A stretch of DNA of 64,000 bases from Sorangium cellulosum So0157-2. Its GTDB lineage: Bacteria; Myxococcota_A; Polyangia; Polyangiales; Polyangiaceae. The position numbers were made by a program, and so were the translations under genes. The notes below the pieces were generated by a model, which ran no database searches, was not told the DNA's origin, and saw only the letters and a program-made list of their open reading frames with translations. The stretch is from assembly GCF_000418325.1 (NCBI RefSeq), contig NC_021658.1, positions 9,748,001 through 9,812,000 on the forward strand, written 5' to 3'. Numbering within the stretch: position 1 is the stretch's first letter; each line of letters starts with the position of its first letter. Shown here piece by piece: positions 16,210-26,986 of the stretch.

Positions 16210-17504
16210 TCGGACTCGTTCGGATACGGCAGCAGTGTACCGTAGCTCAGGAGCTCCTGCGCCAGATCCCCCTCGGGGAGGCTGTGCTCCGGATCGTCCA
16301 TCACCGCCCGCAGCAGCGCCTTGTGGCCGCGGTGCAGGCCGGTCTCCCGCTTGCGCCGTAGCTCGTCGAGCACCTTGCTGATGAGCTCTTCCGCCGCGCG
16401 CGGTGCGTCCGCGCTCCACGCGCGCCCCGCGAGGACCTGGATCGACGTAACGAAATCCCGAGCACGACCGCCAGAGTAGTAAGCGAGCCGCTCCAGGAGA
16501 GCGCGCTCGATCAAATCTCCCGCGCCGAGATCCGCGACCCGCCGCTGGAACAGGTCGCAGAAGAAGCGCACGCCGGGGCCCGGCTGGGAGGGGTCGCGCT
16601 GGAGCAAGACCGGCTCGTTCACGAGCGGCGGGACGTCGGTAAAACCGCGGAGCGAGGGCAAGGAGGGGTGGTGCCGCAACGCGAAGGGGCCGCAAACGAC
16701 CATCCTGCACGCGAGCTGGGCGATGGCGGTGGAGTCGATGAAGAGCTCTCGAGCGCGCTTGAAATCCCGGATGCGATCGAGCCCGTCGATCACGAGCAGG
16801 ACGTTCGAGCCCTGATGCTGCTCCACGAGCCCGATGATCACGTTCACGCACCGGACCATCGTCTGCATTTGCTGGTCCTGGTCGGGCAGCGAGCGCTTCC
16901 GGATGCCCAGGGGGAGGGCCCACTTGATCCCCTCGGCGGTGGCGCCGAGCAGGCTGAGCCCAGCGCCGACGCCCGCGGCCGCGGGGCCGGCGAGCGGAGC
17001 CGCCTTGGAGGCCAGGACGATCATCGACTTGGCCAGCGTGCCCATCTCGATCTTGGGGGGAGCCGAGACCTCACCCGTGGCCCGGGCCAGCGCCGACCAC
17101 GCATGCTCGAGATCCCGCAGGTGCGGGTCTGGTAGCCGGAAGGCGAGCCGCTCCTCCGCAGCGCGGAGCAGCGCGAGCCCGGCGAGGAAGCAGATCTCCC
17201 AGGAAGCCACGTTCTGGAGCGCGGGGATGTCGCCCACGACCTCCGAGAAGTGCCGCTCCAGATCGACGTAGACGACGAACTCGCGCTGGGCGCGCTCCTC
17301 GGCGATGCGGTAGAGCTCCGTCGTCTTCCCCGTCCCGATCGTCCCCGTCAAGAGGACCCGTGGCGTGCCGAACGGCCGATCGAGGGCTTCACCGATCGTG
17401 GGCGCAGGGCTCTGCATCCGAGGCGCGCGCCACGCGGGCTCGTCTGCTGGCCTTTCTGGATCGAATCGCTCGAAGAGGGTCTGCCAGAGCGGGCGGCACG
17501 ACAT
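16122..17504 (-). CDS. P-loop ATPase paired with the sigma-4/TPR protein
   Basis: 460 residues. Walker A is GTIGTGKT (54-61) and Walker B is [10 protein letters not shown] (Asp240). A hydrophobic Ala/Gly-rich stretch ([20 protein letters not shown], 161-180) could be a hairpin insertion but is too polar at its ends for a confident membrane helix. The C-terminus (about 375-440) looks like a winged helix: [20 protein letters not shown]. The protein resembles STAND/KAP-like NTPases; I cannot place it in a named family. It is the first gene of a two-gene unit, and its 3' end overlaps the next start by 88 bp, which implies coupled expression. The promoter should lie in the 103-bp gap shared with scoA. 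Confidence 0.8.
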   Translation of the reverse strand: MSCRPLWQTLFERFDPERPADEPAWRAPRMQSPAPTIGEALDRPFGTPRVLLTGTIGTGKTTELYRIAEERAQREFVVYVDLERHFSEVVGDIPALQNVASWEICFLAGLALLRAAEERLAFRLPDPHLRDLEHAWSALARATGEVSAPPKIEMGTLAKSMIVLASKAAPLAGPAAAGVGAGLSLLGATAEGIKWALPLGIRKRSLPDQDQQMQTMVRCVNVIIGLVEQHQGSNVLLVIDGLDRIRDFKRARELFIDSTAIAQLACRMVVCGPFALRHHPSLPSLRGFTDVPPLVNEPVLLQRDPSQPGPGVRFFCDLFQRRVADLGAGDLIERALLERLAYYSGGRARDFVTSIQVLAGRAWSADAPRAAEELISKVLDELRRKRETGLHRGHKALLRAVMDDPEHSLPEGDLAQELLSYGTLLPYPNESEWYYPHPLLTMHLLRPSTAGSAGSEPLSG

Positions 17505-17607
17505 GCAGGGCGCACCGTACCACGATGCGCCTTACCGCGTCGCGTCACGAGCCGACGGTAGCGGAGGCTTTTGCCTCGCGGCCAGTTGGGGTACCTCTCG
17601 GTCGGCC

Positions 17608-18366
17608 ATGGACAAGGTCTACAAGAGCGCGCTGGACGCCGTGCGGGACATCCCGGGCGGCGCCACGATCCTCTCGGGCGGCTTCGGGCTCTGCGGCATC
17701 CCGGAGCACTGCATCGCCGCGCTCCGCGAGCTCGGCACGAAGGACCTCGTGGTCGTGTCCAACAACTGCGGGGTCGACAGCTTCGGCCTCGGGATCCTCC
17801 TGCAGAACCGCCAGATCCGGAAGATGATCTCGTCGTACGTCGGCGAGAACAAGGAGTTCGAGCGGCAGTACCTGAGCGGGGAGCTCGAGGTCGAGCTCAC
17901 GCCGCAGGGCACGCTGGCCGAGCGCATCCGCGCCGGGGGCGCCGGGATCCCCGCGTTCTACACCCCGACCGGGGCGGGCACGGCCATCAGCGAGGGCGGG
18001 CTGCCGGTGCTCTACAACCCCGACGGCACGGTGAAGAAGTACTCCGACAAGAAGGAGGTCCGGCAGTTCGACGGCCGCGACTACGTGCTCGAGCCGGCCA
18101 TCCGCGGCGACTACGCGCTCGTGAAGGCCTGGAAGGGCGATAGGTTCGGCAACCTCGTCTACCGCCACACCGCCATGAACTTCAACCCGATGATGGCGAT
18201 GGCCGCGAAGGTGACGATCGCCGAGGTCGAGGAGCTCGTCGAGGTCGGCTCGCTCGACCCGGACCACATCCACACGCCCGGGATCTTCGTGCACCGGATC
18301 TTCCAGGGCGAGCGCTTCGAGAAGCGGATCGAGCGGCGCACGGTGCGCAAGGCGCCGGCCGCCTAG
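17608..18366 (+). CDS. scoA: 3-oxoacid CoA-transferase subunit A
   Basis: 252 residues from ATG 17608. Family hallmarks: [20 protein letters not shown] near the N-terminus, [14 protein letters not shown], and [15 protein letters not shown]. Together with subunit B it transfers CoA between succinyl-CoA and acetoacetate or a related acid; cytosolic. The length fits the alpha subunit of bacterial SCOT/AtoD-like enzymes. First gene of a plus-strand run scoA-scoB-accD-folC. Frames opening further upstream run into the divergent ATPase gene and were not used. Confidence 0.96.
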   Translation: MDKVYKSALDAVRDIPGGATILSGGFGLCGIPEHCIAALRELGTKDLVVVSNNCGVDSFGLGILLQNRQIRKMISSYVGENKEFERQYLSGELEVELTPQGTLAERIRAGGAGIPAFYTPTGAGTAISEGGLPVLYNPDGTVKKYSDKKEVRQFDGRDYVLEPAIRGDYALVKAWKGDRFGNLVYRHTAMNFNPMMAMAAKVTIAEVEELVEVGSLDPDHIHTPGIFVHRIFQGERFEKRIERRTVRKAPAA

Positions 18367-18391
18367 GCGCGGGGCCGGGACAGGGGACACG

Positions 18392-19057
18392 ATGGGACTC
18401 ACGCGGGAACAGATCGCGCAGCGCGCCGCGCTGGAGCTCAAGGACGGCTACTACGTCAACCTCGGCATCGGGATGCCGACGCTCGTCGCCAACTACATCC
18501 CCGCGGGGATCGAGGTGGTGCTCCAGAGCGAGAACGGGCTGCTCGGCATCGGCCCCTACCCCGCCGAGGGCGCGGAGGACGCGGACCTCATCAACGCCGG
18601 CAAGGAGACGGTGACCATGCTCCCCGGCTCGGCGATCTTCTCGAGCGCCGAGTCGTTCGCGCAGATCCGGGGCGGCCACATCGACCTCGCGATCCTCGGG
18701 GCCATGGAGGTCTCCGAGAAGGGCGATCTTGCCAACTGGATGATCCCCGGCAAGATGGTGAAGGGGATGGGCGGGGCGATGGATCTCGTGGTGAGCGCGA
18801 AGCGCGTCGTCGTGATCATGGATCACGCGGCGAAGAACGGCGCGCCCAAGATCCTGACCGAGTGCGCGCTGCCCCTCACCGGGCGCGGCGTGGTCCACCG
18901 GATCATCACCGATCTCGCCGTGCTCGACGTGACGCCCGAGGGGCTCGTGCTGCGCGAGCTCGCGCCCGGCGTGAGCGCCCGAGAGGTGCAGGAGAAGACA
19001 CAACCAACGCTCCGGGTCCCCTCCGACGTGAAGGAGATGGGGCAGCGGAGCGCCTAG
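18392..19057 (+). CDS. scoB: 3-oxoacid CoA-transferase subunit B
   Basis: 221 residues, start preceded by caggggacacg. The catalytic Glu47 lies in [16 protein letters not shown], the classic beta-subunit motif whose Glu forms the enzyme-CoA thioester. [20 protein letters not shown] and [19 protein letters not shown] are also characteristic. It begins 26 bp after scoA and ends 10 bp before accD, so the three are probably one transcript; the pairing supplies acyl-CoA next to the carboxylase subunit. Confidence 0.96.
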   Translation: MGLTREQIAQRAALELKDGYYVNLGIGMPTLVANYIPAGIEVVLQSENGLLGIGPYPAEGAEDADLINAGKETVTMLPGSAIFSSAESFAQIRGGHIDLAILGAMEVSEKGDLANWMIPGKMVKGMGGAMDLVVSAKRVVVIMDHAAKNGAPKILTECALPLTGRGVVHRIITDLAVLDVTPEGLVLRELAPGVSAREVQEKTQPTLRVPSDVKEMGQRSA

Positions 19058-19067
19058 GGGTTCGCCG

Positions 19068-19925
19068 ATGACCTGGCCCGAAAAGACCCTGCCGACGACC
19101 GACGCGAGCGAGAAGCGCTCGCTGGGAGCGGGCGTGTTCCGTCGCTGCGACGGCTGCTCGCACACGCACGACGCCTCCGAGCTCGCCCGCGCCTTCGAGG
19201 TGTGCTCGCAGTGCGGCCACCACCACAAGCTCGACGCCGAGGGGTGGCGCCGGCTCCTGCTCGACGACGGCGAGCTCGCCCAGTGGGACGATCACCTCGT
19301 CCCCAACGATCCGCTCGGGTTCAGCGACGGCAAGAGCTACCGCGACCGCGTCGCGGCGCTCCACAAGAAGGGCCGCGCCAAGGAGGCGATCGAGATCGGC
19401 CGCGCCCGGCTGAGCGGCCGCGACATCGCGTACGGCGCGTTCGTGTTCGCCTTCATGGGCGGGAGCATGGGCTCCGTCGTGGGCGAGAAGATCACGCGGC
19501 TGTTCGAGCGCGCCACGCGCGAGGAGCTCCCGGTGGTGCTCCTCCAGTCGTCGGGCGGCGCGCGGATGCAGGAGGGCATCCTCTCGCTGATGCAGATGGC
19601 GAAGAGCGTCGCCGCGCTCGAGCGCTACCGCAAGGCGCGCCTCCCGTTCATCTCGGTGCTGCTCCACCCGACCACGGGCGGCGTCGCGGCGAGCTTCGCC
19701 TTCCTCGGCGACGTGAACATCGCCGAGCCGAAGGCGCTCATCGGGTTCGCCGGCCCCCGGGTCATCGAGAACACGATCCGGCAGACCTTGCCCGAGGGCT
19801 TCCAGCGGGCCGAGTTCCTGCTCGACCACGGGATGGTCGACGCGATCGTGCCGCGCCCCGAGATGAAGGCGTACCTCGCCACGCTGCTCCAGCACCTCGC
19901 GGGCGATCGCCGGGCGCGGCGATGA
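19068..19925 (+). CDS. accD: Acetyl-CoA carboxylase carboxyltransferase subunit beta
   Basis: 285 residues, the usual AccD size. A four-cysteine zinc ribbon (Cys27, Cys30, Cys46, Cys49) precedes the crotonase-like carboxyltransferase fold with LPVVLLQSSGGARMQEG and LIGFAGPRVIENTIRQ. It transfers the carboxyl group from biotin on AccB to acetyl-CoA, the first committed step of fatty acid synthesis, with AccA. Its stop codon overlaps the folC start (ATGA at 19922-19925), the conserved accD-folC order. No accA is nearby. Confidence 0.97.
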   Translation: MTWPEKTLPTTDASEKRSLGAGVFRRCDGCSHTHDASELARAFEVCSQCGHHHKLDAEGWRRLLLDDGELAQWDDHLVPNDPLGFSDGKSYRDRVAALHKKGRAKEAIEIGRARLSGRDIAYGAFVFAFMGGSMGSVVGEKITRLFERATREELPVVLLQSSGGARMQEGILSLMQMAKSVAALERYRKARLPFISVLLHPTTGGVAASFAFLGDVNIAEPKALIGFAGPRVIENTIRQTLPEGFQRAEFLLDHGMVDAIVPRPEMKAYLATLLQHLAGDRRARR

Positions 19926-21244
19926 GCTCGGCGGCGCCGCGGCTCCCGGCGCTGCTCGAGGCGCTGGGGCAGCGGGCGCCGCGGGGCATGGTGCTCGGGC
20001 TCGACCGGGTGCGCGAGGCGCTCGCGGCGCTCGGCGACCCGCACGCCGGCGTCGCCGCGGTGCACGTCGCCGGCACCAACGGCAAGGGGAGCGTGTGCGC
20101 GATGGTCGAGTCGGTCGCGCGCGCGGCCGGGCTCCGCACCGGCCTCTACACGTCGCCGCACCTGTCCCGCTTCGCCGAGCGCATCCGCGTCGATGGCGCG
20201 CCGATCGGCGACGCGGCGCTCGAGCGCGCGCTGTCGGCCGCGCTCGAGCGGGTCCCCGCGCCGCTGACGTTCTTCGAGGCGCTGACGGTGGCCGCGTTCG
20301 TGGCCTTCCGCGACGCGGGCGTCGACCTCGCGATCGTCGAGGTCGGCCTCGGCGGGCGGCTCGACGCGACCAACGTGCTCGCGGCGCCGCTCTGCACGGC
20401 GATCACGTCGATCGCGTTCGATCACGTGGCCCTGCTCGGCCCGACGCTGGCCGACATCGCCCGGGAGAAGGCGGGCATCCTCAAGCCGGGCGCGCCCGTG
20501 GTGCTCGGCCCGCTCGACCCCGAGGCCGACGCCGCGATCGAGGCCGCGGCGCTGGCGATCTCCGCCGGGCCGCGCCTCCGCGTCGCGCGCGCGGAGCGCG
20601 GCGGGAGCGCGGGCGAGATCGCGGTCGGGCGCGCGGGGGCTTCCGCGCGCCCGACGCGCGTCGCCGGGCCGGGGCGCCCCGCGCTCGAGGTGGAGCTCGG
20701 CCTCCGCGGGGCGCACCAGGCGGAGAACGCGGGCGTGGCGTGCGGGATCGCGTGGCAGCTCGCGGGCCGGTGGCCCGAGGTCGAGCGGGCGCTCCCGGCG
20801 GGGCTCGCCGCGGCCCGCTGGCCCGGCCGGCTGGAGCGCATCGACGCGGGCGCCGCCGACGTCCTGCTCGACTGTGCGCACAACCCGCACGGCGCGCAGG
20901 CGCTCGCCGCGTGGCTCGACGAGGAAGGCCCGGGCGCGGCGCGCACCGCGCTCGTGTTCGGGGCGATGGCCGACAAGGGGTGGGGCGAAATGCTACAGAC
21001 GCTCGCCCCGCGCGCGCAGCGGCGGCTCTACGCGACGCCGCAGGGCCGCGCGGCCGCGCCGCTCGATGCGCTGCGGGCGATCGCGCCGGGCGAGCCGATC
21101 GGCGATCCGCGCGCGGCGGTGGCGCGGGCGATCGAGGTCGCCGGGCCGGGCGGGCTCGTCGTCGTGACGGGCTCGATCTACCTGGTCGGCGAGGTTCGGT
21201 CGGCGCTGCTCGGCATCGCGCCGGACCCGGTCGTGGCGCTCTGA
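19922..21244 (+). CDS. folC: Bifunctional folylpolyglutamate/dihydrofolate synthase
   Basis: 440 residues from the ATG that overlaps the accD stop; frames extending upstream only run through accD. The Mur-ligase P-loop is VHVAGTNGKGSVCAM; LYTSPHLSRFAERIRVDG and VGLGGRLDATNVL are FolC signatures, and DCAHNPHGAQAL is the C-terminal domain motif. It adds glutamate to dihydropteroate and/or folates in the cytosol. The four-base overlap predicts translational coupling to accD. Confidence 0.95.
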   Translation: MSSAAPRLPALLEALGQRAPRGMVLGLDRVREALAALGDPHAGVAAVHVAGTNGKGSVCAMVESVARAAGLRTGLYTSPHLSRFAERIRVDGAPIGDAALERALSAALERVPAPLTFFEALTVAAFVAFRDAGVDLAIVEVGLGGRLDATNVLAAPLCTAITSIAFDHVALLGPTLADIAREKAGILKPGAPVVLGPLDPEADAAIEAAALAISAGPRLRVARAERGGSAGEIAVGRAGASARPTRVAGPGRPALEVELGLRGAHQAENAGVACGIAWQLAGRWPEVERALPAGLAAARWPGRLERIDAGAADVLLDCAHNPHGAQALAAWLDEEGPGAARTALVFGAMADKGWGEMLQTLAPRAQRRLYATPQGRAAAPLDALRAIAPGEPIGDPRAAVARAIEVAGPGGLVVVTGSIYLVGEVRSALLGIAPDPVVAL

Positions 21245-21328
21245 CGCCGGCGCGCCGCCGCGCGATGTGCAGGCGCGTCGCTGCGCGGCGGCGCGCCGGT
21301 CTGGCACGGGCGATGCCGGTCCGGCGGC

Positions 21329-22381
21329 ATGGCGTTCAGGAAGCGGCGTTCTCCGGTGCTCTTTCCAGCGGCGGCCCTCGGGGCGGCCGCGCTCGCGCGG
21401 ACGGCGTTCCGCGCCCTGCGGCGGCTCGATCTGCGCGGCCGGGTCGTGGTCATCACGGGCGGCTCTCGCGGCCTCGGGCTGCTCCTCGCCGAGGAGTTCG
21501 GCCGGCACGGCGCCCGGGTGGCGATCGCCGGCCGCGACCCGGGGGCGCTCGAGCGGGCCGAGCAGCGGCTGCGGGCGCTCGGCGTCGAGGTGCACGCGGT
21601 CGCGTGCGACCTCGGCGATCGCGCCGCGGCCGAGGCGTTCATCGACGGCGTGGCGCGCGCGTTCGGCCGGATCGACGTGCTCGTCAACAACGCCGGCGTG
21701 ATCCAGGTGGCGCCGATGCAGGACCTCCGCGTGGAGGAGCTCGACGAGGCGATGCGCTCGAACTTCTGGAGCGCGGTCTACGCGACGCGGCGCGCGCTGC
21801 CGCACCTGGAGAAGCAGGGGCGCGCGGCGCGGATCGTGAACGTGACGTCGATCGGCGGGCGCGTCGCGGTGCCGCACCTGCTCGGGTACAACGCGTCGAA
21901 GTTCGCGATGATGGGCTTCTCGGAGAGCCTCCAGGCCGAGCTCTCCTACGGCAGCGCGCGGGGCCCGCGGGTCACCACGGTGATCCCCGGGCCGATGCGC
22001 ACGGGGTCGATCTACAACGCCGAGTTCGGCGGCGACCCGCGGCGCGAGTTCGGCTGGTTCGGCCTGGCCTCGTCGATCCCGCTCGCGACGATCGACGCGC
22101 GGCGCGCGGCCCGGCGGGTGGTGGCGGCGGCGCGCGAGGGGCGCGCCGAGGTGAAGCTCGGGCTGTCTTCGCACCTGCTCAGCTGGGCGCACGGGATCGC
22201 GCCGCAGATGACGGTGCGGCTGATGGGCCTGGTCAACGCGCTCCTGCCGGCGCCCCGCGGCGCGGCGGGGACGACGCGGGGGCGGGATCTGCGCGCGCCG
22301 GCGCAGGGGTCGGCCCTGCTGCGCCTGAGCAACGAGGCGGCGCGGCGCAACAACGAAGCGCCGCCCGAGGCGGCGCGGTGA
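21329..22381 (+). CDS. Short-chain dehydrogenase/reductase
   Basis: 350 residues, longer than the usual 250. A hydrophobic N-terminus (residues 9-27, SPVLFPAAALGAAALARTA) may anchor it to the membrane. Classical SDR motifs: TGGSRGLG cofactor loop, LVNNAGVIQV, the catalytic Ser in NVTSIGG and YNASK. After TGGSRGLG, AGRD at the end of beta-2 favours NADP. The C-terminal 60 residues are Ala/Arg-rich. Substrate unknown. It is 84 bp downstream of folC on the same strand, so it could be read from that operon or its own promoter. Confidence 0.92.
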   Translation: MAFRKRRSPVLFPAAALGAAALARTAFRALRRLDLRGRVVVITGGSRGLGLLLAEEFGRHGARVAIAGRDPGALERAEQRLRALGVEVHAVACDLGDRAAAEAFIDGVARAFGRIDVLVNNAGVIQVAPMQDLRVEELDEAMRSNFWSAVYATRRALPHLEKQGRAARIVNVTSIGGRVAVPHLLGYNASKFAMMGFSESLQAELSYGSARGPRVTTVIPGPMRTGSIYNAEFGGDPRREFGWFGLASSIPLATIDARRAARRVVAAAREGRAEVKLGLSSHLLSWAHGIAPQMTVRLMGLVNALLPAPRGAAGTTRGRDLRAPAQGSALLRLSNEAARRNNEAPPEAAR

Positions 22382-22390
22382 GAGCGGAGC

Positions 22391-22420
22391 GATAGATAGA
22401 TAGATAGATAGATAGATAGA
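22391..22420. repeat. GATA tetranucleotide microsatellite, 7.5 units
   Basis: Thirty bases of uninterrupted GATA repeats lie ten bases after the SDR stop and 105 bp before the glmM start. Such an AT-rich simple repeat is striking in DNA this rich in G and C. Slippage could change the spacing of promoter elements for glmM, but no promoter is resolved here. Confidence 0.97.
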
Positions 22421-22525
22421 GCGATGAACGCGCGCCGCGGTCGCCGCGCCGGCAGTTGGCCGTAGGCTGTCTTGGCAAAGGTTGCTAAGGGTGGTCTCCT
22501 CAGCCCGAACCACGAGAGAGGGACC

Positions 22526-23968
22526 GTGCCGAAGCACACCAAGAAGGATCATAGGGAGGGCGCTCCGTCGGCGACGGGCGCACCGCAGCAGGCCTCCGCT
22601 GGGCGCAAGCTGTTCGGCACCGACGGGGTGCGCGGCGTGGCGAACCAGCCGCCGATGACGCCGGAGATGGCGCTGCGGCTCGGGCGCGCGATCGCCTTCG
22701 TCGCGAGCCACGGGAAGTCGCGGCAGGTGCGGGTGGTGATCGGGAAGGACACGCGGCTGTCCGGCTACATGCTGGAGACGGCGATCGCGTCCGGCGTGTG
22801 CGCGATGGGCGGCCGCGTGATGCTGAGCGGGCCGATCCCGACGCCGGCGGTCGCGCAGCTCACGCAGAGCATGCGGGCCGACGCCGGGGTGGTGATCAGC
22901 GCGAGCCATAACCCGTACCAGGACAACGGCATCAAGATCTTCGGGCCCGACGGCTACAAGCTGCCCGACTCCGCGGAAGAGGAGATCGAGCGGCTCATGG
23001 AGAGCCACGAGCTCGACGAGGCCCGGGTGGTGGGCTCGGCGATCGGCAGCGCGGTGAAGCTCGACGACGCGCGGGGGCGGTACGTCGTGTTCTGCAAGAG
23101 CACGTTCCCCACGGCGCTGTCGCTCGACGGCGTGAAGATCGTGGTCGACGCGGCGCACGGGGCGGCCTACCGCGTGGCGCCCTCGGTGTTCACCGAGCTC
23201 GGCGCGCAGGTGACCGCGCTCGGCGTGAAGCCGAACGGGCGCAACATCAACCGCGAGACGGGCGCGCTGCACCCGGAGCACGTGAAGGCCGAGGTGCTCA
23301 AGCGGGGCGCGGCGATCGGCATCGCGCTCGACGGCGACGCGGACCGGGTGATCATGGTCGACGAGCGCGGCGAGGTCGTGGACGGCGACGCGATCATGGC
23401 GCTCTGCGCGCTCAGGATGCTGCGCACCGGGAAGCTGCCGCGGAACACGATCGTGACGACGGTGATGTCGAACCTCGGCCTCGAGCGCGCGCTCAAGGCG
23501 CAGAACGGGCACGTGGTGCGGACGGCCGTCGGGGACCGCTACGTGGTGGAGGCGATGCGGAACGGCGGCTACTCGTTCGGCGGGGAGCAGTCGGGGCACC
23601 TCATCTTCCTGGACCACGCGACGACGGGCGACGGGATCGTGGCGGCGCTGCAGGTGCTCGCGATCATGATGGAGGAGGACAAGCCGCTGAGCGAGCTCGC
23701 GTCGAAGGCGATGCAGCGGGTGCCTCAGGTGCTGGAGAACGCGACGTTCTCGACGCGGCTGCCGCTCGACAGCATGCAGCGGACGCGGGTCGCGGTGGAT
23801 CGCATCGAGAAGACGCTCGGGGACAAGGGGCGCATCCTCGTGCGGTGGAGCGGGACGGAGCCGAAGCTGCGCGTCATGGTCGAGGGCGAGGACGCGTCGA
23901 CCATCGGGGCGTACGCGCTCGAGATCATCGAGGCGGCCAAGCAGGACGTGGCGGGGACCACGGCATAG
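22526..23968 (+). CDS. glmM: Phosphoglucosamine mutase
   Basis: 480 residues from GTG 22526, which follows cacgagagagggacc, a good Shine-Dalgarno; an ATG-like start 18 codons earlier lacks one. Hallmarks: [13 protein letters not shown], the phosphorylated Ser127 in [15 protein letters not shown], the metal loop [14 protein letters not shown], and sugar-binding [10 protein letters not shown]. It converts glucosamine-6-phosphate to glucosamine-1-phosphate for UDP-GlcNAc and peptidoglycan. The N-terminal 25 residues are a charged extension not present in most GlmM. Confidence 0.97.
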   Translation: MPKHTKKDHREGAPSATGAPQQASAGRKLFGTDGVRGVANQPPMTPEMALRLGRAIAFVASHGKSRQVRVVIGKDTRLSGYMLETAIASGVCAMGGRVMLSGPIPTPAVAQLTQSMRADAGVVISASHNPYQDNGIKIFGPDGYKLPDSAEEEIERLMESHELDEARVVGSAIGSAVKLDDARGRYVVFCKSTFPTALSLDGVKIVVDAAHGAAYRVAPSVFTELGAQVTALGVKPNGRNINRETGALHPEHVKAEVLKRGAAIGIALDGDADRVIMVDERGEVVDGDAIMALCALRMLRTGKLPRNTIVTTVMSNLGLERALKAQNGHVVRTAVGDRYVVEAMRNGGYSFGGEQSGHLIFLDHATTGDGIVAALQVLAIMMEEDKPLSELASKAMQRVPQVLENATFSTRLPLDSMQRTRVAVDRIEKTLGDKGRILVRWSGTEPKLRVMVEGEDASTIGAYALEIIEAAKQDVAGTTA

Positions 23969-23977
23969 CCAGGGCTG

Positions 23978-24164
23978 CCCGGCCCCCGGAGAGGGTGTCC
24001 GCTGGGCCGGCCCGGCCCCCGGAGAGGGTGTCCGCTGGGCGGGGTGGGGGCCCCGCCGAACTCGGCGGAGATATGGAGCATCCGGCAAGCCGGATGCTCC
24101 ATATCTCCGCCTCAAACATCGGCCCATCCCCCACCCCGCCCAGCGGACACCCTCTCCGGGGGCC
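23978..24164. repeat. Nested palindromic element with an extra direct copy of its arm
   Basis: Outer arms of 37 bp (24014-24050 and 24128-24164) are exact reverse complements. Inside is a second perfect hairpin with 23-bp arms (24064-24086 and 24089-24111) and a 2-base loop. A 30-bp copy of the left outer arm also stands just before it (23978-24007 against 24011-24040, period 33). The element lies between the convergent ends of glmM and the ABC gene. A MITE-like or REP-type element is the likeliest reading; the structure would also fold into a long cruciform. Confidence 0.95.
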
Positions 24165-24194
24165 TACCGTTGTCCGAGGGATGCCCGGCGTCGG

Positions 24195-24234
24195 CTAAAG
24201 CGCGCGGCGCATGACTAAAGCGCGCGGCGCATGA
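24195..24234. repeat. 20-bp tandem duplication at the 3' end of the ABC ATPase gene
   Basis: Two identical 20-base units (24195-24214, 24215-24234) carry ctaaagcgcgcggcgcatga. On the minus strand the inner unit encodes the last residues FMRRAL and the stop; the outer unit repeats that sequence just past the stop. Confidence 0.95.
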
Positions 24235-25215
24235 AGAGGTCTTCCAGCGTCTCGCGACGCGGCGTCACCTCGACCACCTGCGCGCCCGCGGCGAGCGAGC
24301 GCTGGAGCACCTCGCGCACGCGCGCCTCGCCCTCGACGTCGACCACCACGACGTCGCCGCGGCGCGTGGTCGCGAAGCCCAGCGCGCCGAGCTCCTCGAG
24401 GAGCGAGTCGGGCGCGCCGGCCAGCATGACGTCGGTGCGCAGCACGTCGCCCCGGAGGAGCTGGCGGATCGCGCCGCTCACCACCACCTGGCCCTCGCGC
24501 AGGATCGCCACGCGATCGCACATCGCCTCGACGTCGCTCAGGATGTGCGTCGAGAAGAAGATCGTCCGGCCCTGATCGCGCTCCGCGAAGATGAGATCGC
24601 GCACCTCCTTGCGGCCCACCGGATCGAGGCCGCTCATGGGCTCGTCCAGGATCAGCATCTCGGGATCGGCGACCAGCGCGGCGGCCAGCCCCGTGCGCTG
24701 CAGCATCCCCTTCGACAGCCGGCGCACCTGCCGATCCGCGGCGTACGCGATCTTCACCTGATCGAGCACCTCCATCGTCCGCCGGCGCAGCGAGGCGCCG
24801 CGCATCCCGGACAGGCGGCCGCAGAGCTCCACGAACTCGCGCGGGGTGAGGTAGGGGTAGACGTACGGGTTCTCCGGCAAGAAGCCGATCTTCCGGCGCG
24901 CCTCGGGCGACGGGACGCGCGCGCCGAACAGGTACGCCTCGCCGCCGGTCGGGGCGATGAGGCCCGTCAGCATCTTGATCGTCGTCGTCTTGCCGGCGCC
25001 GTTCGGCCCGAGGAAGCCGAAGATCTCGCCGCGGCGCACGCCGAAGCTCACCCCCTTGACCGCCTCGACCGCGCGCCGGCGCAGGAAGCCCACCCGGAAC
25101 GTCTTCAGCAGGCCGCGGACGTCGATCAGCAGCTCGCCGCCCGGCGCCTCCCCGCCGGAGCGGGACGGTGCGGCGCGGTCGCCGCGCTCCTCGACCATCG
25201 CCTCGACACCGCCGC

Positions 25216-25219
<4 letters not shown>
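24215..25219 (-). CDS. ABC transporter ATP-binding protein (ABC-2/NatA type)
   Basis: 334 residues. Walker A is GPNGAGKTT, the signature loop is RRLSKGMLQR (LSKGM in place of LSGGQ), Walker B is LILDEPMSGLDP and the switch His is in FFSTHILSD. An accessory C-terminal domain of about 90 residues is typical of ABC-2 exporters of the CcmA/NatA group. The N-terminus has a 30-residue disordered leader. The start overlaps the end of the upstream regulator by four bases (25216-25219). No permease is in the window on this side, so its membrane partner must be encoded elsewhere. Confidence 0.92.
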
Positions 25220-26643
<1,424 letters not shown>

Positions 26644-26986
26644 GTTGATGGCTTTCCTAGCATGCGCGCCCGCCGGATTGGGCAGCTGCGCGGCCCCGAC
26701 CGAGCGGCGCCGGGGCCGCGGGGCGCCGCGGCCGAGCACGTTTGCGACCGGGTCGCCGGGCGCCGGAGCGCGCCATGAGGACGAGGCGCGACGGAGGCCC
26801 GACGATCGCGCCTCGCCGCGGTGAGGCCGCACTTATCGAGCCGTGCGGCGCGGCTCGTCGGGGATCTGCCATCGACGAAAACCGCTGTTTCGTGGGCCGC
26901 CCGGGATGGTACAACGGGCCGCGCGCGAGGTCCCCACCGTCCCGATTGGCGGGCGTTTCCTTGTTCGATCTCGCGGATGAGGCTCG
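26644..26986. other. Divergent promoter region, 343 bp
   Basis: This gap lies between the leftward NtrC gene and the rightward OmpA-family gene. It has GC-rich palindromic patches (around 26700-26740) but no recognisable sigma-54 (-24/-12) or sigma-70 element. I see no gene in it. Confidence 0.4.

Noticed and set aside
21302-21317. Sigma-54 promoter (tggcac-gggcg-atgc) ahead of the SDR gene
   Set aside because: One mismatch at the -12 box, and a start at 21329 would leave almost no leader; likely chance in GC-rich DNA.
20993-24127. A 1044-codon leftward open frame across folC, the SDR and glmM
   Set aside because: Runs antisense to three clear genes and shows only Arg/His/Asp-rich low complexity.
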